Shown here one piece after another: positions 5,877-6,152 of a DNA stretch of 6,152 bases. Position numbers and translations under genes: made by a program. Under the pieces are notes generated by a model. That model did no database searches. It was not told the DNA's origin and saw only the letters and a list, made by a program, of their open reading frames with translations. The stretch covers positions 1 to 6,152 of the forward strand of contig JAQBNV010000669.1 of the NCBI GenBank assembly GCA_028288395.1. Direction: 5' to 3'. This DNA is from Adhaeribacter sp. (GTDB lineage: Bacteria > Bacteroidota > Bacteroidia > Cytophagales > Hymenobacteraceae). Position 1 is the stretch's first letter. Every line of letters starts with the position of its first letter.

Positions 5877-6152
5877 TTTTAAGATTAAAGCACGGTTATA
5901 TATTTTTATTATTCTTCCCGGAATATTTCATGGGAAATCAATCTGTTGAAACCGCCGGAAAAGAATTAGAAATCACGTGGTACTTTGCAACCAGCAAAAC
6001 AATTTATAAGGCACTGGTGGGGAAAACCTGTTAAATAAAATCACCTGACTTTTAATAGGCCACAGGACTCCGTAATTTATTAACGGCTCCAAAAAGAATA
6101 TTTATCTTTATTTTGCAGCCAGAATAAATCAGGTAGAAGTGCTGAATATTAT
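5877..6152. other. A/T-rich non-coding region after the permease, probable leader of a downstream gene
   Basis: 276 bp without a protein-like frame. No strong terminator follows the permease stop; the best hairpin near it is a weak TTCCC/GGGAA stem around 5926-5947. An imperfect inverted repeat spans 6065-6090 (GGACTCCGT against ACGGCTCC). About 17 bp on, TTATTTTG (6108-6115) is one mismatch from the TAnnTTTG -7 element, so a plus-strand gene may begin past the right edge. Confidence 0.45.

Overview
The window looks like a chromosomal segment from a Bacteroidota bacterium, plausibly the Cytophagales/Hymenobacteraceae side, although the family is a guess. Three things point there. TAnnTTTG-type -7 elements stand in front of genes. 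Start codons have A/T-rich leaders and no clear Shine-Dalgarno. The gene content fits too: a DUF1080 3-keto-glycoside hydrolase beside an ACS-type MFS transporter, and a DUF4190-like small membrane lipoprotein. Nothing indicates a plasmid, phage or transposon. There are no RNA genes, CRISPR arrays or transposases.

Layout. Positions 1-2093 hold a minus-strand pair: an MFS transporter of the anion:cation symporter (hexuronate/ExuT-like) type, then 32 bp later a secreted DUF1080 protein that runs off the left edge. The pair looks like a sugar-catabolism operon: the DUF1080 enzyme would act outside the cytoplasm on an oxidised (3-keto) glycoside, and the MFS protein would import a sugar or sugar-acid product. 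Positions 2094-2719 are a 626-bp non-coding stretch. It holds a promoter-like element, a perfect 26-bp-stem hairpin, a second hairpin that looks like a terminator, and a 20-codon orphan reading frame that could be the tail of a lost gene.

Positions 2720-3406 (minus) encode a predicted lipoprotein with two C-terminal membrane helices, function unknown. A 140-bp divergent intergenic region separates it from rluF (3547-4263, plus), a 23S rRNA pseudouridine synthase. A 167-bp gap with an inverted repeat and a -7 element leads to an LctP-family lactate/glycolate permease (4431-5876, plus). The last 276 bp are A/T-rich and non-coding, probably the leader of a gene beyond the right edge.

The genes do not form one pathway. 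The two transporters and the DUF1080 enzyme are carbon-uptake functions and rluF is housekeeping. I did not find a convincing undescribed system. The points most worth a second look are the tandem hairpins at 2506-2592 with the orphan C-terminus beside them, the GGAACCGG-type repeats spaced about 42 bp apart at the permease promoter, and the conflicting topology signals of the lipoprotein.
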